Source of the DNA: Mermis nigrescens
Taxonomy: Eukaryota > Nematoda > Enoplea > Mermithida > Mermithidae
DNA length: 64,000 nt
Direction: 5' to 3'
NCBI GenBank assembly: GCA_036768485.1
Contig: JAVLUZ010000842.1
Span: forward strand, 62,001 to 126,000
Shown here: positions 21,121 to 31,234 of the stretch, in pieces
Position numbering within the stretch: position 1 is the stretch's first letter
Layout: each line of letters starts with the position of its first letter
The notes under the pieces: generated by a model
Databases searched by the model: none
Seen by the model: the letters and a program-made list of their open reading frames with translations, nothing else
Told to the model about the DNA's origin: nothing
Position numbers and translations under genes: made by a program

Positions 21121-21505
21121 ATGCTGCCTCCTGCTAAGTTTCTAGCATATTTCATCAAAATTCAAGATATCGTGAGAAGTATATATATATAATTTTGAAC
21201 TTATATTTAAAATTTTACTTTTTAAAGCTGTGCTTGTTGGTTTTCGCTCATGTTCTCATTCTTTTTAGGCGTCGACTCTAATCCACGATTCAAAGAAAAA
21301 ATTGCTAATTTGATCTGGCCGAGCTTGTCGATATGCTCGAAAAATATTTATAAGGAAAGGGCCCGTCAGCAAAACATGGAACATCAGCTGACGGGCCTGA
21401 AAAAGGTTACCGGATTTTGGTTGTTCGCAGGCGAATTCGAATATCACTTAAATGAGGAAGCGATTTGCCTTTCCTTCGTTGGAAAGTTATTCAAAGAGTT
21501 GGATG
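21121..21505 (+). CDS. HMG-box-like protein 2 of the Polinton, 3' end unclear
   Basis: Two exons, 21121-21178 and 21269-21505, join in phase 1. The junction falls at the same codon and phase as in the 14672 gene. Exon 1 encodes an A-x-FLAYF helix; exon 2 has IWPSLS, KNIYKERARQQN and VTGFWLFAGEFEY, which align with FWTRFS, ASYKEKARQYN and MSAFWYFANE of the paralog. Exon 2 ends at a strong donor (GATG/GTAAGA). No clear terminal exon follows: downstream lie a 31-base T run and decayed tandem copies of this exon's own 3' end. The gene may be truncated, or use one of those copies. About 97 codons are identified. Confidence 0.5.
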
Positions 21506-21588
21506 GTAAGATAGATTTTTATTTTTTTTTTATTAATTTAATTTTAAATATACTTACAATGTTATACATTTGTTAGAATTTATTAAAC

Positions 21589-21622
<34 letters not shown>

Positions 21623-22175
21623 CCCTAAAAATACTATAAAGATTTTATATACTTTTGAAAGTAAATTCAATCTCTTCTATGTATGAAACTTGTTTAGTTA
21701 TTTAGGCGGTAAGGTATCTTTATATTTTTCTCGATAAATTAATTTTAAATGTACTTATATTGTTTTACATTTGTTTTAAATTGAATTTTTAAAAGTATAA
21801 ACATTTTGCGTAATTTTGAAAGTAAATTCACTCTCTTCTACGTACAAAACTTGTTTAACTATTTAAATGGTAAGGTATATTTTTATTTTTCTCGATAAAA
21901 TAATTTTAGATATACTTATATTGCTTCACATTTGTTTTAAACTGGTTTTTTACTTCGAAATAGTATAAACATTTTGCATACTTTTGAAAGTAAATTCAGT
22001 CTGTCCTACGTATAAAACTTGTTTAACAATTTAGACTGTAAGGTGTATATTTTTTTTGATAAATCAATTTTAAATATACTCATATTGTTTCACATTTGTT
22101 TTAAAGTGATTTTTTAACTAGAAATAGTATAAACATCTTGCGTACTTTTGAAAGTAAATTCATTTTTGTTTATAA
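21500..22175 (+). repeat. Tandem repeat of an exon end plus intron (about 165-bp period)
   Basis: Four units are marked by GAAAGTAAATTCA at 21661, 21822, 21990 and 22154 (spacing 161-168). The segment after that marker in unit 2 reads as KFTLFYVQNLFNYLNG followed by GTAAGG. This aligns with the last codons of HMG-like exon 2 (AICLSFVGKLFKELDG followed by GTAAGA). The unit therefore contains the exon's 3' end, its donor site and the following intron. Later units have stops or substitutions. A T run sits at 21592-21622. Confidence 0.7.
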
Positions 22176-22498
22176 AATATTATTCATTACTAATTATACA
22201 AGTACTAAAATTTTTATACCACTTGAGTGTTTAACTAAATATTTTATAATTTGGAATAATATATTTCGTAAAATATAATTTGATTAAATGTATAGTTTAT
22301 TAAAAATTATTTTTAAAAGCGCAAGAAATACATAAATATCATTTGTGCTGGCTATTAGAATGAAATGTTTATAAATTAAAACTTATTTTTAAGACAACGA
22401 AAAATGGATGTACATTTGATAAATGGAAACTGATGTTTCAGGGTTGTGGTGGTGGGCAAATGCTTATTGTGTTCACTGCGTGTTTCATTTTCGAATTC

Positions 22499-22854
22499 AA
22501 ACCACTCCATGGCTAAGTACCAGAAGCTAGTATGTATAGGTATTAATTAACGTATGATTTTACGTAGATCCAGCAGCACTGTTTACACGACAAGTACTGT
22601 AACTTGAAAAAACAGCGAAAGACGCCTGCTACACCCCACTGTATTTACCTAATTAATTGGATTATCCGCCTGCCGCACACATATCACATACAACTATACT
22701 GCGTGATACTGACGAAAACTGCGCACAAAACACGTGTAGCTAGTCTTGTTTACATAACACGAAAACTGGGCACAAAACATATGTACCTATATTTTGCATA
22801 CGCATGCTACCCTAGACCGCAAATTTGCGGTCTAGGGTAGCATGCGTTACTACT
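22499..22854 (-). repeat. Polinton terminal inverted repeat, right
   Basis: Reverse complement of the left repeat, ending GTTACTACT at 22854. The outer 250 bases or so match exactly apart from the few bases next to the terminus; the inner part has indels relative to the left arm. Confidence 0.92.
22801..22846. other. 46-bp perfect palindrome near the right terminus
   Basis: Identical to the palindrome at 4600-4645 and placed 8 bases from the element end. Confidence 0.9.
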
Positions 22855-22860
22855 CACAAA
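22855..22860. other. Polinton target-site duplication, right
   Basis: CACAAA, an exact copy of 4586-4591. Confidence 0.9.
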
Positions 22861-23872
22861 ATATTTCATGTTCAAAGTAATTTTGCAAAATGCAAAAATT
22901 GCCCATCCATCAAATGAAAGAGAATTATTAATTTTTTTACAGTGATCTTAAGTTCTGATAAAAAAATGATAGATTCACTAAAATTTGACAAAAACGGTAA
23001 TGTTTTGATACCTTACACTCAGTTTACTCAACAAATTTTCGTTTTTAAGAAAAATGGTTTGCACCGTAAACTCAGCGTCAAAAACGGCATGCATAATGCA
23101 TGATAAAATCAGAGGAGCTTAATTTTTGACTTGTATAAGTCGAAAGTAACTCTTGGCAATTAGGTACATTTGTGGTCACTATACTAACCTCTGCAGCCGT
23201 TTTTTTTGAAGCGTTGGTTTGACTGCCCACGCCAATTCAAGATGATTTTGGTGGAAAAAAATTGCTCTTTCCGATGGTACCAAAAAGAAAAAATCAAAGA
23301 TAAGTATTTAAGAATTATAGGATTTGTATCATTTTAGAATTTTTAAAGTTTGCTCGATTATATCTTTATACTGTGGATGTCTTATAATCTGCTATTTGAT
23401 ATTTAGACAGAGCAAGATATGCTCGTTTTGCTTGCGCAATAGCAAATGAACGCTCTCGTTAGGAAGGAATAACCAGCTGAAGTTTAAATTTTTAAAAGTT
23501 CCGTCTTTCGCGGCAACTTTATATGACAATAATAACAGTAGAACAAAGAGCAATAGAAGTAGTCTTACTGTGTTTTAGAAGATGGCAAAAAGTTGTCTAT
23601 GCTGCTAAAATTTCAACGGTTAATATGGTCTAGTTTGGCTACAATGCAATTTCAAAGTTACGGGTTTTTAAGGTTTACTGTGCAATCATTACAGAGTATT
23701 TGTTATTCAGGTTTTGAGCTCTGCTAACCTGAGTTTTCTAAATTATGAAAAAAATTTGCATAATTCGTTTGACACTCTGGGAAGCAAACACACAAAATTT
23801 TATCAAAATCGGAGATGGTCGAGTGGGGACGATTTTCGAAATTGGACCACTTGACATGGAATGTGACCCATA
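22855..23872 (-). repeat. Right arm of the foldback element, outer half
   Basis: The reverse complement matches the left arm from 1384 to about 2880 once family A and H insertions are removed; GAAATTGCATTGTAGCC is shared word for word. It is contiguous with 3885-4591 if the Polinton is excised. No coding region is apparent. Confidence 0.75.
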
Positions 23873-24102
23873 AATAAAATAATTACAGATAAATAAAATT
23901 ACTGCAACTTCCTTCCACGTATACACTGCTATTAAAAAAGGCTTGTGAAGCGCCGAGCAAGTTTGAAAAAGTCATTTTGTATTATAGAAAGCCTTTTACG
24001 ATCAAGATCGGCTCGGATATTTCGGTTCAGACAAACGTGATTGATTATTTCTAATTGCTAATTGTTATTTTTATATAAAATTAGATAGAAATGAAATTTC
24101 AC

Positions 24103-24884
24103 ATATTCCTTGTAGTATTTTACTTTGTTGGTCGCATCTTGAATCGCAGCATTTACCAGTGCATAGCATTTAAGATTGTCGTCTACTTTTTCGACAGGCT
24201 TTTCGACAACGCTGCGTGTTGTTGACGTTTCTGAATCCTACGAAATAATGCTTAATTTTAGTATAAAAGTATAGTTAGCTGCCTACATAAACGATGTAAT
24301 GAAAAACTATTAAAAACCAAGCATTACGTACATGTACAGGCAGCCAGACATGCACGTGGGGTTGTAGGGGTCTAGATACCCCAGGATGGAAAATGGGAAA
24401 TTTTATGTGGAAGATGAGACAAAATTAAGATCAAAAATGGATGAAGATTTAAAATTCTCTACAAAAGTGCTTTAAATTGACCAGAAGCTGAGTAATAACG
24501 TAGTTTTAACGCCATTAGCGCTAACCCCTTTATTTTTGAGATCATTTTGACCCAAAAAGCTCAATTCATGACCTCTCGCCAGATCGGCTGACCTCTCCAC
24601 GGATCTGCCACGCTGTGCATCTATAGTCATGGACGCATGTGGTCGTGAAGGGATGTTTGGGGAGTTTAGACCCTCCAAGAACCTGGTAGACCCCAAAACC
24701 CAGAATTGAATTATATATATGTGTTTTTTGGGATTTTCGTCAGTTTTCAATCTCCCAGACTCCGCAGAATTCGGCTGCTGCCCATATCATGAATACCGCT
24801 GAAAATGGTTTCGTAAAACAAGTAGACATGATTAGGTACAATGTTATACTTAACAGAACCATGACTTACTGAATCTGACGTCAT
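24103..24884 (-). CDS. Possible small minus-strand gene, two exons, unrecognised
   Basis: Exon 1 (24884-24870) would encode MTSDS and ends at a consensus GTAAGT donor. Exon 2 (24237-24103) starts after TTTCGTAG and encodes DSETSTTRSVVEKPVEKVDDN, then a helical KVKYYKEY segment. Phases agree (0/0). The intron holds family B-like repeat sequence. The end is uncertain: a GTGAAA donor at 24102, or read-through to a stop shortly after. The charged helical tail resembles those of transposon Myb/SANT proteins, but this is only an impression. Confidence 0.3.
24345..24825 (-). repeat. Family B-like repeat remnants
   Basis: CAGACATGCACGTGGGG, then GGGTCTAGATACCCC, then AAATTGACCAGAAGCTGAG and GATCGGCTGACC follow the reverse complement of family B copies (compare 63277-63485). 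A second related block from about 24628 ends with ATTCGGCTGCTGCCCATAT. No clean duplications were found, so this is older or rearranged. Confidence 0.55.
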
Positions 24885-25174
24885 TTCATAAACAAGGCAC
24901 GAACTACGCGATCCGCCACCATGCCATTGAAAAATTTAGCTAAGCTAATGAGCGAGTTGAATAAAAATAAATGACAACTAACGCAAATCGTGTAATACTT
25001 TATTTTTAAACTGCGTATTGATGTGAATAATTGCGCATTTTACACATTCTGGAAAAGTTTTACTGATAGTTTTGAACATTTCCCTTGTGCCAAAGGTGGA
25101 GCTGCAGCTAATTTCGCAACGTGCCGCATCATCTTATCCTGAACCGCATGCGCTAGAGGTCAGTGGCTTCACGA

Positions 25175-25472
<298 letters not shown>

Positions 25473-26267
25473 ATGACTGTAAGAGAACTTTATGCTTTAT
25501 TAATTTCTGTCTGCCAGTTTACGGATCATAATAATTTATTTATTCTTAGTACACTAAGTCAAGGCCATCTTATAGATTGACGAACGATTGATGGCAAACT
25601 TGGCTAAATGTTTTGCCATTAGGGAATACAATTTTGGCATAAACCTATATGTATTAAGTTAAGCAAAATGCTCAAGGAAATGCGGTTTAGAGTCTGATAA
25701 CATTGGTGAATAGTTGGGTCGGATGGTCCAACCATATAATTCTGCTACAGCCATCCGCTTATTGCTGTCCGCTTTCCTTTACCTGTGGCGTCAAGTTGAA
25801 TGCATTTAAGGGGAAGGGCAGGAGGAGCTTCGCGTCAGATGCTTCAATGAACTTTTGCTCTAACTGTACAAATACCGGAAATCGAGCAGTAATTCAAGTC
25901 TTTGAACATCCTTCTGCCCAAATGTCACAAATTCTACGACGTTTCGCGCCAGATTTTCCCTAAAGTCCAAGAAATTTAGTAATTTTTGGCCCAAAATTGC
26001 CGAAAGTTTTTAAATTCGCAGGAAAAATTTTACGTTAAAAATTGATTTTAAAATAAGTTAGATAAACGCAGAACGGCGAAAAAGCGCCAGTACGCGCATG
26101 AACAAAAAAAGGCGCCAATTTTTGAACATATTCTCGATTGGTTTGCGAAAGTTTGGTCACTGCCCCTAAAGCAACATTCACTGTAATTGTGTTGAATTGA
26201 TCGATAATTACCATAAGCTGTTACTCGACAGAAATTCTTAGAAGAAAACCGCAAGTTTATGTGGAAG

Positions 26268-27225
26268 CAGGGGCGGATTTATAGGGGGGGGCGGCGGGCG
26301 GCCCCGCCATTGGCCTAAAATATTTGGCGAAGTTAAGAATGGATATGCAATTTGCAATGATTTTCGGCCGTCAGTGACCATAATTTCTCAAATTTTTCCG
26401 GCGCGACGCGTCGGATCCGGATGATACCTATTAATGACATTTATTTACTTTCTTGGCGACCTGGAAGCACGGTTTTTTGTATTCGGCAAAGATTTTTCCC
26501 GATGTACAAAGACTTTTCGGGACCGTCTTTGTACATGTACAAAGATTTTTGGGAAGACAAAAACTGCAAAAAAGGTCTATAATTCGCAAAATTTTTCGGC
26601 GCTTCGCGCCGTTTCAAGACGATTCATAATGATTTTTGCCCTCATAAAACCAGAAATTTGCCAAAATATACTACCAAAGGTCGGACAACTCTGTTTTTAC
26701 CACACTAAAGTCGCTACCGTGCTATATCATAGTACCCATAAATTTGTGTGTACAAAATGTACAAAGACTTTTAGGGACCATCTTTGCACATGTACAAACG
26801 GATCTTGTACATAAAACACTGCCTGGAAGCCATTTTCTGTTCATGTAGGTTTCAAAACAATTTTAACAGCAGAAACAGCTATTTTTGCATAGTTTTCTTC
26901 TATTTTCAATTACAAATTTCGATGTTTCGCATCAAATGCTATAAATACAGGAAATCAAGCAGTAAATCATGCTTATTTCGGCGCTTCGCGCCAGATTTTT
27001 GTTAAAGTCAAAGAAATTTAATGATTTTTTCGCACTAAATTGACTGAAATTTTAAAATTTTAAGGAAAATATTGCGTCAAAAGTTACTTTATGTAAGAGT
27101 ATACAATAAAAACATCGAAAAAACGCTATTTCGCGCGTTAAGGGCAAATTTTTGGACCTATTTTTGACTGTCTTTTGGAAAAGTTGGGATACCGCCCCCT
27201 TAGGAAAATCCTAGATACGCCACTG
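26268..27225 (+). mobile_element. Family E hAT-like element, full copy
   Basis: Ends CAGGGGCGGATTTATAGG and CCTAGATACGCCACTG (reverse CAGTGGCGTATCTAGG). The near-perfect duplication is TGTGGAAG at 26260-26267 and TGTGGAAC at 27226-27233. It is 958 bp without transposase and contains a nested family F copy. Confidence 0.85.
26468..26821. mobile_element. Family F element nested in family E
   Basis: Ends CACGGTTTTTTGTA and ACATAAAACACTG, with perfect duplication CCTGGAAG (26460-26467, 26822-26829). CCTGGAAG is the reverse complement of the duplication of the F copy at 115-573, so both sit at the same place within family E. Confidence 0.8.
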
Positions 27226-27233
27226 TGTGGAAC

Positions 27234-29260
27234 AGACTATAGATCTGTCACTGGTGATAAGTCAGATTTCGGCTAGGCAGGCATGCACATAGCTGGCCTA
27301 ATTCGAGGGACTAAAATTTTGAAGTCAGATATCTCAACAAGTACTTGTAGAGAGCCGAAAATAATAGTATTTTTCAAGCATTGATCATCGAGCTCTGCAC
27401 AATGAAAAAAAAATTTAGAAAATTAAAACATAAAATTTGATGTAAATTAATGACCAAACGAATTTCTCATTATTGTATTTAAACACTACCCAGCCGAAAA
27501 AATTGTTTAGCTTGCTTTATACTCAATTCTGGTACATACATTGCAACAAAAAACAACACGAAGAATAAATGATTCTTTAAGGAGCGTCAGAAAATTTCGA
27601 TGTATTTATTATGTTCATTCAAATTTGGGCCGTTTGAAAGGTAAAAGTTATGCAAGAACAATGAATTCAGCGCGAAGCGCCCGACGATTTTAGAATTATT
27701 AGGACAACATTGTGCTAAAATCCATTATGTAATCATGTGCGTTTTTAGAATTTTTTATACTTTCCTTTGGGGGACAATTTGAAAATTTTGGGATGATTAG
27801 TCCCCCCAATCTCCACACGCGCATTTGGTTAAGCGATATTGTGCTTTTAATCATGTCAGTATATTAACTTCTCGCTTCGTGAATATCAAATGCCTATAGA
27901 TATTAATCAAGCTACTCACTTTTATCTCTCTATGTGTAATAAATATTATTTTTGTCTAAATTTATGCAAATAACGCCATTGAACGTGTTATGACAATTTT
28001 GCGCACTTTATCTGATTTGCGCGTTAATGATTGAGAAACTTTCACTGTCGAGCGACGAACTTATTCAACGCTTGCGAACTATTTAAATTAAATCTGTCAG
28101 AATAATCCGCTTTTGAAAAGTGCATAGTTCACGTAAAATTTGGGAGCAGTCAAAATGTGAAACAAAATAGCTCGTACTACATACAAACTATGTCATGCTC
28201 TCTTTCGCCACTCCCCGATTTTATCAGTGTATCGACAAGTTGGATTTTAGTTACCTACGCATCGAGAGAAAATGTGTTAGCCCGTTAGCTGTGGATCATA
28301 GCAGCACAGCTATCGAAAGTTTACCTACATACTACGTGTAATATAACCCTTATTCGCTGATGCTGTATTCGATGTTTGTATTTTATCAAAATATTGTTAT
28401 CGGGCATGCGAAGGGTTGCATATAATATTCGAGCCCGCGATGCTTAAAGTCGCATTTAGCCCGGTGACGCTAAATTTTCGACTTACTTTTTATCTACAGT
28501 AAAGAAAGACGCGTTCGACGACACGATTTGCCGATTTGCCCTTCGATACACTTTTGACGGATGAAGAGGTTTTCTTTCCTTTGATCAACTTCTATTTGTG
28601 GATCATTGAAGTACTTTTTTAGTTTTTTTGCTATAATTTGCTGCGTTTCTCGATTAGCCATCATTTAAAACATTAAAGTGTTATGACATGAAGTGACTCT
28701 AGAACATCGAAATTTTGAACTAAATTCAAAATATCTTTGCATTCGCGCGTATATCCCACGATTGTGCCTTTTATTCGTTTTGAACTGTTTTTTGGCAAAT
28801 GTATATTGCTTTTGCTGGCTTCGTTCAATTTTTGTAAACGTGTGTGAACATACCGACTTAGAGCGGAACAGGCAGTTATAATCTCGTACAGGCTAGCGTT
28901 GTTATTGTTAGTGAAAAAATATATCGTTTTCGTTTTCGTTAACGATATTTTTCCAGAATAAAATAACGTTTCGTTAACGGAAACGACGGCCTCAAAAATA
29001 TCATTAACGATAACAATATCGTTTCTTAAATAATATGTAGCATTTTCCTATTTTCATGTTTTTATCATTGTCTTTATAGTCTATTTCAAAATTTCCGAGA
29101 TTTTATACAGTAAAGCGATTCGAAAGCATCAACAATTCAGCCAATCAATGTAAAGCTAAAAAAGCGACGGCTACCCTACCCATCCGTCACGTGTGGATAA
29201 CGGACTAATATTTTAAACAACGCGGTCGTTTCCCGCTATGGCCTAGGTGTAAAGACCAAA
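27234..29260. other. No gene seen
   Basis: Repeat fragments near 27280-27830 (GCATGCACATAG to CACACGCGCATTTGG) and AT-rich unique-looking sequence. No open frame with splice support. Confidence 0.4.
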
Positions 29261-29264
29261 CATG

Positions 29265-30959
29265 GGCAGCAACCAAATTCTGGAGCGAGGGCAGAGGCGT
29301 AGCCAGGATTTTGGTTCGGGGGGGGCATAAACATAAATGTTTCAAGACTATTTGTGCATTGAATGCCAGTAACGTTATGTATAGTAAAACTGAGTTTTTC
29401 GACCTTTAGTAGTGTAGCCTAGCTAATTCATGGTTTTCTGACGATCAAAAATACAAAAGTGTAAAGCGGCGCGAAGTACCGAAAATTTTTGGAATTTCTA
29501 CCGTTATCATGTAGAATTTACGGCCTTTCTATTGACAAACAGTTCGAAAATCATAAGTGGCGCAAAGTGCCAAGAAATTTAGTCAGTTTTTTACCGCCCT
29601 TAACATTTTGTAGCTCTGTGAATACTAATAGTCTGACAGAGCAGAAAATTATCAAATTTGTACAAAACAATCTTAACATTTCAAGCTTCTAACAAGAAAA
29701 CTGCGAATTACTAACTTTGTCTGAAGGTATTTTGAGTGATTCAGGCTTTTAAACGCAATGCTGGTGCTTTACAAAAAGAAAGAACAGTCACTGGCCGCGC
29801 TATGCGCCGGAAAATTTTGACGTTTTTTGCACTTAATTTATACCGCTTAAACCACATAAAACAGACAAATTAATGCCGGCGCGGAACGCCAAAAATTTTT
29901 AGAAATTCCTAACCCTTTTACCTGGCTTGTTCTCTCTAAAATCTCGTTGCAAATGTACAACGAGATTTTACGGCTGCGAGGGTCTGGGGTGGCGCGCTCA
30001 AGCGTTCCCAGCGGGGTCGGGGCAGAGTCCCGGAAAGTTTTGTAAAAAAAGCATTTTAATGTTAAATAGCAACGTTAAAATTTTCGCAAAATCGGCCAAA
30101 TCTCGGTTCTGAATCAAGCCCAAAAACACTTAAAATTGATGAACTCCTACATTGCTCAAAACTTCTGAGCTGAAATGCGTTTTTCGACCCCTGCTAATTA
30201 CATAGCGCCGCAAGGGGTCGCTGAAATGTATCAATGAAAATTTTGTTCTTACTATTTTCAGGCCCATTTGTGGCCTTCTTATTAACAAAAAGCGTTCAGA
30301 AAACAGGAAATGCGCAAACACATAAGAAAATTCGGTCATTCCTTTCATTCAAAATAGAATTATGTGTCCATGTGAAGCAAGACAAACAAAGCAAAGAATA
30401 GACAAATTAGTACACAAAAGACAAACAACGCAGAGAATAGACAAACTGGTACACAATCATTTTCGCACTGTTACGAACAAATAGTGCATTAAATTACTAA
30501 AGAGATGTGAAGTGCTGGATTATTTTAGCTGATTCAAGCTTTTAAATTCATTGGATCTATATGACAATAAATAATGACTCGGCGCGCAGCGCCGGAAAAT
30601 TTTGACATTTTTGTCTTTTTGAACTCATTTTCTGGACACACATTATTGCTACAGAAAAATCAACAATATTTCTGAAAAGCTTTGGGGAGGCATGTGCCTT
30701 CAATGCCCCCCTGGCTACGCCTATGAGCGAGGGTCAAAACCGGCAAAAGTTTCAGTAAACCTCAAAAAGTTGTATGTATAAGCTCTAAAATAGCTTTAAA
30801 ACTACGTTACACAATCTCTGGTCAATTTAAAGCACTTCTGAAAAAATTTTCCATTTTCAACCATTTTTGGTTTTCATTTTGCCTCATTTTACCGAAAAAA
30901 TTTCCAATCTTTTCATACTGAGGGTCTAGACACCCCCAAGCTCCTCACGTGCATGTCTG
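29265..30959 (+). repeat. Older family B-type element split by family P
   Basis: The left piece CAAACATGGGCAGCAACC (from 29269) and the right piece from 30734, ending CACGTGCATGTCTG, rejoin if family P is removed. The right piece contains CTCTGGTCAATTTAAAG and GGGTCTAGACACCCCC, as in family B. The outer duplication is weak (5 of 8), so age or ends are uncertain. Confidence 0.55.
29292..30725. mobile_element. 1.4-kb hAT-like non-autonomous element (family P)
   Basis: Inverted repeats CAGAGGCGTAGCCAGG and CCTGGCTACGCCTATG are flanked by a perfect 8-bp duplication AGCGAGGG (29284-29291, 30726-30733). The interior carries several CGGCGCG(A/C)AGCGCCGAAAA-type motifs also found in families E and F. 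No transposase frame is visible. It splits an older element whose halves are 29265-29291 and 30734-30959. Confidence 0.88.
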
Positions 30960-30967
30960 GTTATGAT

Positions 30968-31226
30968 CAAAGGTGGGCGGCACCAAAGTTCTGGAGGGAG
31001 GGTGCAAGATTTTTCCAAAGGTCAAAAAATGGCCTTAAAAATGGTGTTATGGCGGAAAAACACCATTTTTCAACGTTTCTCGTCGAGCACTATCCATTGG
31101 CATCAAAAAATTGCGAAAAAAACAACAAAAAATTCAAAAATTGAATTCTGGGGGTATTCTGTCTTCTGGGAGGTATATTTTAATTACTGGGGTACATACC
31201 CCCCAAACTCCCTACGTCCAGGTATG
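30968..31226 (+). mobile_element. Family A MITE, copy 2
   Basis: CAAAGGTGGGCGG to GTCCAGGTATG with perfect duplication GTTATGAT (30960-30967, 31227-31234). It inserted exactly at the right edge of the family B-type element. Confidence 0.9.
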
Positions 31227-31234
31227 GTTATGAT

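Larger units (their letters stand above)
4592..22854. mobile_element. Polinton/Maverick, full length with target duplication
   Basis: This 18,263-bp element is bounded by inverted repeats starting AGTATAAT (left) and AGTAGTAA (right, read inward), and by the 6-bp duplication CACAAA. It carries the full Polinton set: family B DNA polymerase, FtsK/HerA-type packaging ATPase, retroviral-type integrase, adenain-like protease, and penton-like and double-jelly-roll capsid proteins. All core frames are open and splice phases agree, and the terminal 250 bases or so of the two inverted repeats appear identical. The copy therefore looks recent and perhaps competent. It sits inside one arm of a foldback element. 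Confidence 0.96.

Noticed and set aside
29489..29692. 67-residue open frame, and a 61-residue one at 29927-30112
   Set aside because: Both lie inside the non-autonomous family P element, with no domain pattern and no splice signals of note.
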